Source: Chitinivibrionales bacterium (GTDB lineage Bacteria; Fibrobacterota; Chitinivibrionia; Chitinivibrionales; WJKA01). From it: a DNA stretch of 34,462 nt. Below, piece after piece: positions 24,636-32,566 of this stretch; within the stretch, counting starts at the first letter, position 1, and every line of letters begins with the position of its first letter. Under the pieces are notes generated by a model. It was not told the DNA's origin, did not search any database, and worked only from the letters and a program-made list of their open reading frames with translations. The position numbers and the translations under genes are program-made. Location: positions 1-34,462 of the forward strand of contig WJLZ01000012.1 of NCBI GenBank assembly GCA_014728215.1, read 5' to 3'.

Positions 24636-25667
24636 ATGAATTTTTCACGTTTTTTTTCAAATAATCTGGGAATTGATTTAGGGACCGCAAACACGCTCAT
24701 TTATGTCAGTAATCGGGGCCTTCTTATCGATGAGCCCTCTGTTGTAGCACTTGACAAGGAGTCCAAGAAGGTCGAAAAGATCGGTCTTGAGGCAAAACGC
24801 ATGCTGGGAAGAACTCCCGGTGAGATTGAAGCAATCCGGCCTATGAAAGATGGGGTTATTGCCGATTTTGACCTTGTTGAACAGATGTTGAAGTATTTTA
24901 TCAAGAAAGTCCAGCGATCACCTTTATTCATGCGCCCCCGTGCGGTCATTGGAGTTCCCTCCGGCATTACCGAAGTTGAAAAACGCGCGGTAAAGGATTC
25001 TGCTGAGAGCGCAGGTGTTCGTGAAGTTTATCTGGTTGCCGAACCCATGGCCTCAGCGATCGGCATGGATATCCCGGTTGAAGAGCCTTCGGGAAACATG
25101 GTGGTCGACATCGGAGGCGGCACAGCCGAAATCGCAGTGCTCGCCCTTTCCGGAATGGTTTGCGACATGTCGGTCCGTATCGGCGGTGATGAAATGGATG
25201 AAGCAATTGTTTCGTACCTGAAGAAGACCTATAACCTTCTGGTTGGTGAGAGCACTGCCGAACAAATCAAGATAGAGATCGGCTCAGCCTTTCCCCTGGA
25301 AGACGAGCTTGAGATGGAGGTAAAGGGCCGCGATCTGGTTGCGGGTATTCCCAAAACGCTGCGGATCACCTCCACTGAAATCAGGGATGCCCTGAATGAG
25401 CCGGTATCCACAATTGTCGAGGCGGTCAAACAGGCGCTGGAACAGACTCCGCCGGAACTGTCTGCCGATATTCTCGATAAGGGCATTGTCATGACCGGTG
25501 GCGGCTCGCAGCTGCGGGGTCTCGATGAACGCCTGCGCCAGGAAACGAACCTTCCGGTAAATGTAATCGACGAACCTTTGACCTGTGTCGCGCGCGGGGC
25601 GCTGAAAATAATTGAAAACCTCGAAAAGTACCGGGCGGTCCTTTTCAACTCCCGGCGCTCGAGATAG
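24636..25667 (+). CDS. mreB: Rod shape-determining protein MreB
   Basis: A 343-residue bacterial actin. Phosphate loop 1 is LGIDLGTANTLIY (11-23), phosphate loop 2 is DIGGGTAEIAV, and the adenosine motif is VMTGGGSQLRGLDERL. MreB polymerises under the inner membrane and directs the lateral wall synthesis machinery encoded downstream. The N-terminal FSRFF could provide the amphipathic membrane-binding helix seen in Gram-negative MreB. It starts the mreB-mreC-mreD-mrdA-rodA operon. Confidence 0.98.
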   Translation: MNFSRFFSNNLGIDLGTANTLIYVSNRGLLIDEPSVVALDKESKKVEKIGLEAKRMLGRTPGEIEAIRPMKDGVIADFDLVEQMLKYFIKKVQRSPLFMRPRAVIGVPSGITEVEKRAVKDSAESAGVREVYLVAEPMASAIGMDIPVEEPSGNMVVDIGGGTAEIAVLALSGMVCDMSVRIGGDEMDEAIVSYLKKTYNLLVGESTAEQIKIEIGSAFPLEDELEMEVKGRDLVAGIPKTLRITSTEIRDALNEPVSTIVEAVKQALEQTPPELSADILDKGIVMTGGGSQLRGLDERLRQETNLPVNVIDEPLTCVARGALKIIENLEKYRAVLFNSRRSR

Positions 25668-25709
25668 TATTAATTTTTAACCCTATTCGCCTAAGCAAAG
25701 CGTTCTTTC

Positions 25710-26543
25710 ATGCTCTGGATTTTTCAGTTTATTGTTCGCCATCATACCTTCTCTTCTCTTATCGTCACGGTCCTTCTCAGCTTATGGATGCTTTCGATGC
25801 CGCCGCAACAACAGAAACAGATGTCCAGAATATTGACTCTCTCGATTTTTTATCCCTTTCAGTACACAATAAGTTTGTCCGGAAGAGTTAAAAATATCTT
25901 TGCCGAAAACAAAAGGCTTCGTCAAAAGGTAGCAACCCTGACGACACGAAATGCCGCTCTGGAGCAATATGCCGAAGAAAATGAGCGATTAAAAGACCTG
26001 CTCTCCATTACCATGGAGTCCCCCTATTCGCTTCAGGCAGCCCATGTGGTTGTCAGAGAGCCCTCACACCAGATGAGAAGTCTTATTATCAATGCCGGTC
26101 ATAACAAGGGCGTTCTCAGATATATGCCGGTGATAACTCAAAATGGTATTGTCGGCAAGATAATTCAGGTCCTTCCCCACCTCAGCCAGGTTCAGCTTAT
26201 CAAAGATCCGTCGTGTAAAACCTCAGTAATGATCAAAAGAAGCAGGGCTGTGGGAATTCTGGAAACCGATGAAGGCGATAAATTCTACGTCCGTTTAAGA
26301 AATCATGAGGATGTTACCGAAAACGATACGATTATTACCTCCGGGTTGGGCGGGATATTCCCCCAGGGCCTGCATACCGGAAGTGTGGCGCGGGTTACCG
26401 AAGATGCTAATCCCCTGTTCAAACGGGTATACATAAAACCATTTGTAAATTTTGACCGTATCGAGGAAGTGTTTGTCATTCTGCTCCCTCCCCAATGGTC
26501 AGCATTCCAGAGTGAAAAAGACTCATTGATTGCCGAGGAATAA
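25710..26543 (+). CDS. mreC: Rod shape-determining protein MreC
   Basis: A 277-residue bitopic periplasmic scaffold. One membrane segment lies at about 15-32. A coiled coil follows (about 60-100, RVKNIFAENKRLRQKVATL then EENERLKDLLSI), then the double beta-barrel core (REPSHQMRSLIINAGHNKGV; VITQNGIVGKI; TSGLGGIFPQGLHTGSV), all standard for MreC. It activates PBP2 and links MreB with RodA. Its stop shares one base with the mreD start. Confidence 0.96.
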   Translation: MLWIFQFIVRHHTFSSLIVTVLLSLWMLSMPPQQQKQMSRILTLSIFYPFQYTISLSGRVKNIFAENKRLRQKVATLTTRNAALEQYAEENERLKDLLSITMESPYSLQAAHVVVREPSHQMRSLIINAGHNKGVLRYMPVITQNGIVGKIIQVLPHLSQVQLIKDPSCKTSVMIKRSRAVGILETDEGDKFYVRLRNHEDVTENDTIITSGLGGIFPQGLHTGSVARVTEDANPLFKRVYIKPFVNFDRIEEVFVILLPPQWSAFQSEKDSLIAEE

Positions 26544-27037
26544 TGTCGACTATTCTGAAATGGATTGCAGTTTTCATTCTTTGCATAATTCTTCAAAGCA
26601 CACTCATGCATTCCATCTCGATTAGGGGAGTCATCCCGGATATTACCTTTATTGCACTCTTTCTCCTGGCGATCAATCACGGTCCTCTGGCCGGACTCTA
26701 TGCCGGATTCCTTCTGGGCGTTTCACAGGACCTCTATTCTCCTTCAATTTTGGGCCAGAATGCCCTTGCAAAGACAATTATCGGCAGCCTTATGGGTCTT
26801 TTTAATGAAAAAATGATGCGTACCGAACCTTTGCTCAGAATGGTTATCCTTTTTATCGCGTTTTTTGTTCATGACAGCATCTTTTCGATTGCCTCGATCA
26901 TCAAGAATTCAGCTCCCCTATCGATGTTGTTTAATGAGTTAATATCAGAAACGCTGCCACGTAGTATTTATTCGATGCTCCTGCTCTCGTTGGTGTATGT
27001 ATGGAGCTATTTTCTTAAACCTTATTTTGTAAAATGA
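26543..27037 (+). CDS. mreD: Rod shape-determining protein MreD
   Basis: A 164-residue integral membrane protein with about five hydrophobic segments and the family segment GPLAGLYAGFLLGVSQDLYSP. MreD is a conserved membrane partner of MreC in the elongasome. The start overlaps the mreC stop by one base (TAATG), and PBP2 follows after 9 bp. Confidence 0.93.
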   Translation: MSTILKWIAVFILCIILQSTLMHSISIRGVIPDITFIALFLLAINHGPLAGLYAGFLLGVSQDLYSPSILGQNALAKTIIGSLMGLFNEKMMRTEPLLRMVILFIAFFVHDSIFSIASIIKNSAPLSMLFNELISETLPRSIYSMLLLSLVYVWSYFLKPYFVK

Positions 27038-27046
27038 GCGACGGAA

Positions 27047-28915
27047 ATGCCTCGAGGTTCACGAGCTCAGGACGAGCAACAGGAACGAATTTATAAAAGC
27101 CTGATATTATCGGTTGCCCTCGCCGCATTTTTTTGTATTCTGATGATTCGCCTGTTTTATATCCAGGTGATTCAGGCGGAAACAAACATCAAACTGTCAA
27201 AAGAAAACCGGATGCAGCTCAGGGTTCTTCAGGCCCCCCGCGGACAGATATTCGATCGTAACGGCGTTGCGCTGGCCCGTAACCGTCCCTCCTATTCCCT
27301 CTGCATTCTTCCCTACCAGATCAAAGACCGTGATGCAGTTACCAAAAAATTGCTTAAAATTACCAGTCAGGAAGACGAAACGATTTTTGCCGACAGCGCA
27401 GAACTGAATGCCCGTTTGCGGAAAGCACGATATCGCCGTTTTGATGCTACCCGTATTAAAGAAGACATATCCATGGAAGTGATCAGCATCATTGAGGAAC
27501 ACTCCATGGAACTTCCCGGCGTCATTACCGAAATCGAGTCCCGCCGGGAATATCCTCTTGGCCCTGCAGCATTTCATGTATTAGGGTATATGGGTGAGAT
27601 TCCCGAAAAAAAATTCGAGTCATTAAAAGAGCAGGGATATCATTACGGCGATGTTATTGGCAAGGCAGGGCTGGAATATGAGTACGAGGATATTTTCAGA
27701 GGAGAAACCGGACAGGAGTATGTTGAAGTCAACGCTTACGGCAAGCGGCTGGGAGCGATCGAAAACATGCCTCGGAATGAGCCTGAATCCGGCCTGGATG
27801 CCTACATAACTCTCGATGCCGATTTGCAGATGCTTGCACAGGAGCAGTTCCCCGATTCTCTTCGGGGCGCCGTGGCAATGATCAATCCTCAAAACGGTGA
27901 GGTGCTCTGCATGTTCAGTAATCCATCGGCGGACCCCAATATCTTTTCCATGGCAACAAACCTCAGGAGCAAACAGTGGACCACGATTGCAACCGATTCT
28001 GATCTTCCGCTCAACAACCGGGCAATCGGCGGCACCTACACACCCGGCTCGACCTTCAAGCTGGTAAGCGCTACAGCCGGTCTGGCTAGTGGAGAAATCA
28101 CCGAAAGATCACGGATGTCCCGTCCATGCACCGGCGCGTACCGGATCGGAAACAGGGTAGCCCGCTGCTGGTACGCAAAAGGTCATGGAGCACTTCGCCT
28201 TCCCGATGCAGTCAGAGTGTCGTGCAATGTCTTCTTTTATCAGCTCGGTTTGAAGATCGGCGATGATGTCATCAGCAAATATGCTCATCTTTTAGGCCTG
28301 GGCCAACCCACCGGCATCGATCTTCCGGGAGAACGCCCAGGATGGATCTGCAGTGAGGAATCCTACAACAAACGACATAAACGCCGCGGATGGACCTGGA
28401 CCCGGGGGATTGTGCTCGATGTCGCAATCGGGCAGCAGCATATTGTCACCCCCCTGCAACTGGCATGCATGATCGGCGCACTCGGTAACGGCACGTATCT
28501 CTATGAACCGTTCCTGGTAAAGGAATTACGGACTTCCAGCGGCATTGTCGTCAAGCAGACAGCACCAAAGATAAAAAGTAAAATTGAACTGGATTCCGCA
28601 ACCGTGACAACGATGCGGAAAACAATGGAGAGTGTTGTCAATCCGGGCGGAACAGGATGGCGATCGGCCGTTCCCGGGATCCCGGTGGGAGGAAAAACCG
28701 GTAGTGCAGAGTGGAAAAAAGGAGAAAAAACCCATGCGCTTTTCGTTGCCTGTGCTCCTGTCGTCAACCCGGTGGTGGCAATCGCTGTGGTTGTCGAAAA
28801 TGCAGGTCACGGCGGTTCGGTCGCCGCTCCGATTGCCGGAGAACTCCTTCGATACTATTTTGAAAACAAAGATGAAGGCATACAACTGGTTGAACAGTAT
28901 GCCGCAATGGAATAA
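27047..28915 (+). CDS. mrdA: Penicillin-binding protein 2 (elongasome transpeptidase)
   Basis: A 622-residue class B penicillin-binding protein. It has a single membrane anchor (about 19-40), a PBP dimerisation/pedestal region with RGQIFDRNG and a transpeptidase domain. Active-site motifs are complete: S335-T-F-K338 (PGSTFKL), S392-C-N394, and K550-T-G552 (GGKTGSAEW). It cross-links peptidoglycan during side-wall growth, driven by MreC. The position between mreD and rodA is the standard arrangement. Confidence 0.97.
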   Translation: MPRGSRAQDEQQERIYKSLILSVALAAFFCILMIRLFYIQVIQAETNIKLSKENRMQLRVLQAPRGQIFDRNGVALARNRPSYSLCILPYQIKDRDAVTKKLLKITSQEDETIFADSAELNARLRKARYRRFDATRIKEDISMEVISIIEEHSMELPGVITEIESRREYPLGPAAFHVLGYMGEIPEKKFESLKEQGYHYGDVIGKAGLEYEYEDIFRGETGQEYVEVNAYGKRLGAIENMPRNEPESGLDAYITLDADLQMLAQEQFPDSLRGAVAMINPQNGEVLCMFSNPSADPNIFSMATNLRSKQWTTIATDSDLPLNNRAIGGTYTPGSTFKLVSATAGLASGEITERSRMSRPCTGAYRIGNRVARCWYAKGHGALRLPDAVRVSCNVFFYQLGLKIGDDVISKYAHLLGLGQPTGIDLPGERPGWICSEESYNKRHKRRGWTWTRGIVLDVAIGQQHIVTPLQLACMIGALGNGTYLYEPFLVKELRTSSGIVVKQTAPKIKSKIELDSATVTTMRKTMESVVNPGGTGWRSAVPGIPVGGKTGSAEWKKGEKTHALFVACAPVVNPVVAIAVVVENAGHGGSVAAPIAGELLRYYFENKDEGIQLVEQYAAME

Positions 28916-28933
28916 CTGAGGAACAGCAGAGCA

Positions 28934-30211
28934 ATGCCCGATCTGGAAAAACGAACAGGTTTTGATTTTTCATTTTTCTTTACTGCAACAGGGTTATGGA
29001 TCCTGGGTATCCTCCTGATTTACAGCGCGACTCATATCCATGAATCGGGCCCTCTTGCCGGCGTTGCCCGGAACCAGATTGTCTGGGTTACCATCGCAGT
29101 AGTTATCGTTTTAGGCGTAGTGTCGATTCCGACGGTGTTTTACTACACCTTTTCCTATGTTTTCTATGCACTGTCACTCCTGCTTCTTTTGTATGTGATA
29201 TTTATGGGTACCGCCTCAAAGGGCGCTGAGCGGTGGATCGCTTTGGGTTCAATCAGAATCCAGCCGTCGGAATTTGCAAAAATCGGCCTTCTGCTGGCCC
29301 TCGCCCGCTATCTCTCGACAAAAACCATAAGCCTCGAAAAGATATCATCCTTTATCGTCCCTCTTCTGCTTATTGCCGTTCCCTTTGTTCTGGTCATGAA
29401 ACAGCCCGACCTTGGAACCGCACTCGTTTTTTGTGCCATGTCACTTCCCCTGTTTTTCTGGTCCGGCTTGTCGCTTGTCGAGATATTTTTCCTTGTCTCC
29501 CCCGGTATATCACTGGCCCTTTCGGCCATACCACTGATAATGGCATTCGGCTCCGAACAGGCCGTAGGAATAGCCGGTTCTGTTCCCTGGGGAATATTTT
29601 TTCTTATCCTCTGCGGAATACTCTATGTTACCCGTCCGAATATGATAATTCTTGTCAGCGTTATTATCCTCAACCTCTTTACTTCGGGCATAACGACCCT
29701 GGTCTGGAATACGTTCTTAAAGGATTATCAGAAAATGCGGATAATCAGTTTTATCGATCCCCAGCAGGACCCCTCGGGCGCAGGATACCAGGTAATCCAG
29801 TCCAAGGTTGCTATCGGCTCGGGACACCTTTTCGGCAAAGGATATCTCAAAGGCACGCAAACTCGCCTCTCCTTTCTTCCCGAGCAGCATACCGATTTTA
29901 TTTTTTCGGTTTTAGGAGAGCAGTTCGGGCTTGTAGGATGTTTCTTTGTGCTGTTTTTGTTTCTATTTCTTATCGTCAGGGGTTATCTTACTACCCAGAC
30001 CATAAAAAACCGATATACCAACCTTCTGGTTGTAGGATCGGTATCGATTATCGGTTTTCATATATTCGTTAATATTGCCATGACACTGGGCATGATGCCT
30101 GTCACGGGCCTGCCGCTTCCCTTTTTAAGTTACGGCGGTTCGTTCACCTTTACCCTTGCGATCCTCGTAGGATTTATTTTAAATGCACGCGTGAACAGAC
30201 AGGATTTTTAA
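28934..30211 (+). CDS. rodA: Peptidoglycan glycosyltransferase RodA (SEDS family)
   Basis: A 425-residue SEDS protein with about ten membrane segments. Conserved blocks include GAERWIALGSIRIQPSEFAK (97-116), KQPDLGTAL (156-164), FIDPQQDPSGAGYQ (273-286) and LPEQHTDFIF (315-324), whose Asp321 corresponds to the catalytic acidic residue of the family. It polymerises glycan strands as partner of PBP2. It starts 18 bp after mrdA and ends the rod-shape operon. Confidence 0.97.
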   Translation: MPDLEKRTGFDFSFFFTATGLWILGILLIYSATHIHESGPLAGVARNQIVWVTIAVVIVLGVVSIPTVFYYTFSYVFYALSLLLLLYVIFMGTASKGAERWIALGSIRIQPSEFAKIGLLLALARYLSTKTISLEKISSFIVPLLLIAVPFVLVMKQPDLGTALVFCAMSLPLFFWSGLSLVEIFFLVSPGISLALSAIPLIMAFGSEQAVGIAGSVPWGIFFLILCGILYVTRPNMIILVSVIILNLFTSGITTLVWNTFLKDYQKMRIISFIDPQQDPSGAGYQVIQSKVAIGSGHLFGKGYLKGTQTRLSFLPEQHTDFIFSVLGEQFGLVGCFFVLFLFLFLIVRGYLTTQTIKNRYTNLLVVGSVSIIGFHIFVNIAMTLGMMPVTGLPLPFLSYGGSFTFTLAILVGFILNARVNRQDF

Positions 30212-30234
30212 ACTCGAAACTCGAAATTCGAATT
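30212..30234. repeat. Heptad repeat tract between rodA and lgt
   Basis: ACTCGAA occurs twice (30212-30225) and is followed by AATTCGAATT-like palindromic sequence. It shares the TCGAAA core with the tract at 14859-14898. Confidence 0.6.
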
Positions 30235-30253
30235 ATAAGAAAGGTTAGATACA

Positions 30254-31213
30254 ATGCACCCCACGCTTATCAATATTTTTGGATTTCCGATTCATTCCTA
30301 CGGCTTCATGCTGGCACTCTCCTTTCTCTTCGGAATCTGGCTCTCATCCCACAGGGCCAAAAACAGAAGCCTCGATCCGACCGTAGTGTCCGATGTTGGT
30401 TTTTATGTGATTCTCGCCGCCATTATCGGTGCGCGACTCTATTATGTATTGCTTCATTTTGAAGAATTCCAAGGCAATATCATAAATATATTCAACCCGG
30501 TACAAAACGGGCTTGCAAACCTTGGCATCGGGGGCCTGGTCATGTATGGCGGCTACATCGGCGCCATTGTTGCAGGAGTGCTCTATTTCAACATTAAAAA
30601 ACAGCCGTTTCTCCCCTATGCCGATGCAATCGCACCCAGTGTGGGGTTTGGCATATTTTTAACCCGGATCGGCTGTTTCCTCAATGGTTGCTGCTACGGC
30701 TCTCATACTCATGCCCCGATCGGCGTCGAATTTCCTCCCGGTTCTCCGGCCGGCGCCTATCAGGAGGAAATCGGCCGGAAACTTGCCCTCGAATTGGGCC
30801 ATGCAGTGGAACATGTCCCCCTCTGGCCGTCTCAACTCTTTCTGTCCGCCGGCGGATTGATCATAGGAATTACCATCCTTTTAGCAGGAAGAAAAAAGCT
30901 TTTCACCGGCTTTGAGTTCTACCTCACCGGACTCCTCTATTCTATTCTGCGATTCGCCGTCGATTTTACCCGGTTCTATGCACCCGACGAAAAGCTTGGC
31001 GGTCTCAGTCATAACCAGATTGTCTGTATCGTACTGTTCCTGATTTTTACCGGGCTTATCCTTAAAAATGTCCTTTTCAACGATATTACACCCGCTCCGG
31101 TGCCGGTTGAAAAGGAACCGTCGGAAACGCCGACCGAACAGCCCAACCAGGGCTCTCCCGGAAGGGAAACAAACCAGGAACAAAATCGGGGAAACAATGA
31201 AGCAATGGAGTAA
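30254..31213 (+). CDS. lgt: Prolipoprotein diacylglyceryl transferase
   Basis: A 319-residue inner-membrane enzyme that transfers diacylglyceryl from phosphatidylglycerol to the lipobox cysteine of prolipoproteins. The start HPTLINIFGFPIHSYGFML is typical, as are GGLVMYGGYIGA and the catalytic-site segment R138-IGCFLNGCCYG (138-149) followed by GVEFP. About seven membrane segments are present. The last 40 residues are hydrophilic and Pro/Gln/Asn/Glu-rich, beyond the usual family end; the final codons coincide with a TGGAGTA palindrome arm. Its substrate, phosphatidylglycerol, is the product of PgpA encoded elsewhere in this window. Confidence 0.95.
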   Translation: MHPTLINIFGFPIHSYGFMLALSFLFGIWLSSHRAKNRSLDPTVVSDVGFYVILAAIIGARLYYVLLHFEEFQGNIINIFNPVQNGLANLGIGGLVMYGGYIGAIVAGVLYFNIKKQPFLPYADAIAPSVGFGIFLTRIGCFLNGCCYGSHTHAPIGVEFPPGSPAGAYQEEIGRKLALELGHAVEHVPLWPSQLFLSAGGLIIGITILLAGRKKLFTGFEFYLTGLLYSILRFAVDFTRFYAPDEKLGGLSHNQIVCIVLFLIFTGLILKNVLFNDITPAPVPVEKEPSETPTEQPNQGSPGRETNQEQNRGNNEAME

Positions 31214-31342
31214 TCCCGATATGCTCAAGGCAGATCCAAAGGTGGAGTAATGGATACGAAACATACAACCGCGCCTGCTCCACCTTTATCCGTCAAAGAC
31301 ACTACCCACTCCTCCAACACTCCGGCACTCGCCTACTCCATT
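31204..31342. repeat. Nested palindromic TGGAG/CTCCA repeat spanning the lgt end and comF start
   Basis: Outer arms AATGGAGTA (31204-31212) and TACTCCATT (31334-31342) match perfectly. Inner arms AAAGGTGGAG (31238-31247) and CTCCACCTTT (31278-31287) also match over 10 bp. The right side carries the CACTCCTCCAACACTCC motif found in the right arm of the repeat at 10911-11008. The structure covers the lgt stop codon, the only ribosome-binding site of comF and its first 31 codons. Confidence 0.7.
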
Positions 31343-32059
31343 CTTCGAAAAGCATTTACTAATGCAATGCACTTCATTTTCCCTCCTCTGTGCATTATCT
31401 GCACCGGACCTCGTGCAGAAAAAAACCGCTGGTTCTGTATCAACTGTTTGGAAAAGCTGAAAAAAAACAATGCCGGTCGCGACGCCTGTCCCCGGTGTTC
31501 TCAAAACAGAGCAATTCGCCCATGCACCTGCGAGATGGTATGGGACCATCCCTTCGAAAGAATATATTCCCTCTTTGATTTCGATGAAACCATACAGTCC
31601 ATCGTCCATAACATTAAATACAGAGGGAAAAGCCGACTCGCCTTTGATACAGCCCTCCTTCATGCCGCCAAAATCCCTGTTGAATTTGTTGAAACCACCG
31701 ATGTAATTATCCCGGTGCCGCTCCACTTTTTCCGGAAAATGAGCCGGGGCTATAATCAGGCGGAATTCTTAGCCCGAGGATTTGCTCACGGATGCAGCAG
31801 ACAGATGCCGATCTATACCGATATTCTGATCCGGAAACGACAAACCAAATCCCAGACTACCCTCGATAAAGAGGAACGCCAATCCAACCTCAAAAAAGCC
31901 TTCACAATCCCATCCTCAAAAGCCTCTTCCCTGAAAAACAAACGAATCCTCTTAATCGACGACGTCGTCACCACCGGCGCGACAACCGGTTATTGCGCCA
32001 CGGCACTGCTCGAAGCCGGAGCACGGTCGGTGAACGTGGTAAGCTTGGCAAGAGACTAA
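31250..32059 (+). CDS. comF: ComF family phosphoribosyltransferase-like protein
   Basis: A 269-residue ComF/GntX homologue. The N-terminal zinc-ribbon has paired cysteines (CIIC; FCINC; CPRC; CTC) between about residues 47 and 92. The C-terminal phosphoribosyltransferase domain has VIIPVPLHFFRKMSRGYNQA, the KRQTKSQTTLDKEERQSNL segment and the PRPP loop ILLIDDVVTTGAT. ComF supports DNA uptake in competent bacteria, although its exact reaction is unclear. The ATG at 31250 lies two bases after GGTGGAG. The first 39 residues are atypical and derive from a palindromic repeat; M40 at 31367 resembles the usual start of the family but lacks a ribosome-binding site. The stop codon forms part of the target site of a MITE-like insertion. 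Confidence 0.9.
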   Translation: MDTKHTTAPAPPLSVKDTTHSSNTPALAYSILRKAFTNAMHFIFPPLCIICTGPRAEKNRWFCINCLEKLKKNNAGRDACPRCSQNRAIRPCTCEMVWDHPFERIYSLFDFDETIQSIVHNIKYRGKSRLAFDTALLHAAKIPVEFVETTDVIIPVPLHFFRKMSRGYNQAEFLARGFAHGCSRQMPIYTDILIRKRQTKSQTTLDKEERQSNLKKAFTIPSSKASSLKNKRILLIDDVVTTGATTGYCATALLEAGARSVNVVSLARD

Positions 32060-32220
32060 GAGTCCCTAACAAAATGAAGTCCTACTCCGGCCGGCTGCTA
32101 AAACCCATTGGCTTCGTTTGGCTGCATCGCCATATCTCAGCGGATATGTCTGCTTCGCCTGCCTCGCCACTGGGTCTTCTCGCTCAGCCATCGTTACGTA
32201 CCTCATTTTGTTAGGGACTC
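32060..32220. mobile_element. MITE-like foldback element inserted at the comF stop codon
   Basis: A 161-bp element with perfect 18-bp terminal inverted repeats, GAGTCCCTAACAAAATGA (32060-32077) and its complement (32203-32220). It is flanked on both sides by TAA (32057-32059 and 32221-32223), a probable 3-bp target duplication; the left TAA is the comF stop codon. The interior is a second imperfect palindrome around CATATC/GATATG, with ACCCA-TGGC facing GCCA-TGGGT outer arms, so the whole can fold as a hairpin. It has no ORF. The parent transposase is not in the window. Confidence 0.75.
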
Positions 32221-32343
32221 TAAATGAAGGGTATCGGTTCAATCCAAAGAGAAAAAGAGACGGCATTTCATAGCTGAAGCCGGAACCATAAAAACCAGCA
32301 AATCCCCCTCCACCATTGCAAACTTTTTTCCGGAATGTTATTT

Positions 32344-32349
32344 TATAAT
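32344..32349 (+). promoter_or_regulatory. -10 element of the tRNA-Ser(UGA) gene
   Basis: TATAAT at 32344-32349 lies 13 bp before the tRNA start, suitable for initiation a few bases upstream of the mature 5' end. No good -35 is visible at 17 bp; TTGCAA at 32316 is too far away. Confidence 0.45.
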
Positions 32350-32362
32350 GCCTGAAAATAAC

Positions 32363-32447
32363 GGAGGACTAGCATAATTGGTAATGCAGCGGTCTTGAAA
32401 ACCGCCGTCCTTTGGACTTGGGGGTTCGAGTCCCTCGTCCTCCGCCA
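32363..32447 (+). tRNA. tRNA-Ser(UGA), atypical, with encoded CCA
   Basis: The acceptor stem GGAGGAC (32363-32369) pairs with GTCCTCC (32437-32443), discriminator G32444 and encoded CCA to 32447. The anticodon stem GCGGT/ACCGC encloses CTTGAAA, with anticodon TGA at 32396-32398, reading UCA. A long variable arm (GTCC-TTT-GGAC) identifies a class II tRNA, hence serine. The D arm is compact (GCAT/ATGC with an 8-nt loop), unlike the other two serine tRNAs, and these lack an encoded CCA. A strong terminator follows. Confidence 0.88.
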
Positions 32448-32458
32448 TGATAATAAGA

Positions 32459-32493
32459 GCCCTTTTGTAAGTCATTGCAAAAGGGCCTTTTTT
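32459..32493 (+). terminator. Rho-independent terminator after tRNA-Ser(UGA)
   Basis: A 9-bp stem GCCCTTTTG/CAAAAGGGC (32459-32467/32478-32486) is followed by a run of six T (32488-32493). It ends the tRNA transcript before the next gene. Confidence 0.9.
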
Positions 32494-32566
32494 ATGTGCC
32501 GATTTTTTACTTGCAATTATCCATGAATGAATTGTCCGGTGAGCCATTCAAAGGGAGCTAAAAACC

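Noticed and set aside
29233-30072. 279-residue plus-strand ORF inside rodA
   Set aside because: It is an alternative frame of a canonical SEDS gene, with repetitive Arg/Pro/Ser content and no family signature.
32363-32447. Selenocysteine tRNA or an expanded-acceptor allo-tRNA
   Set aside because: The anticodon is UGA, not UCA, and the acceptor/T stems are the standard 7 and 5 bp, so serine is the simpler call.
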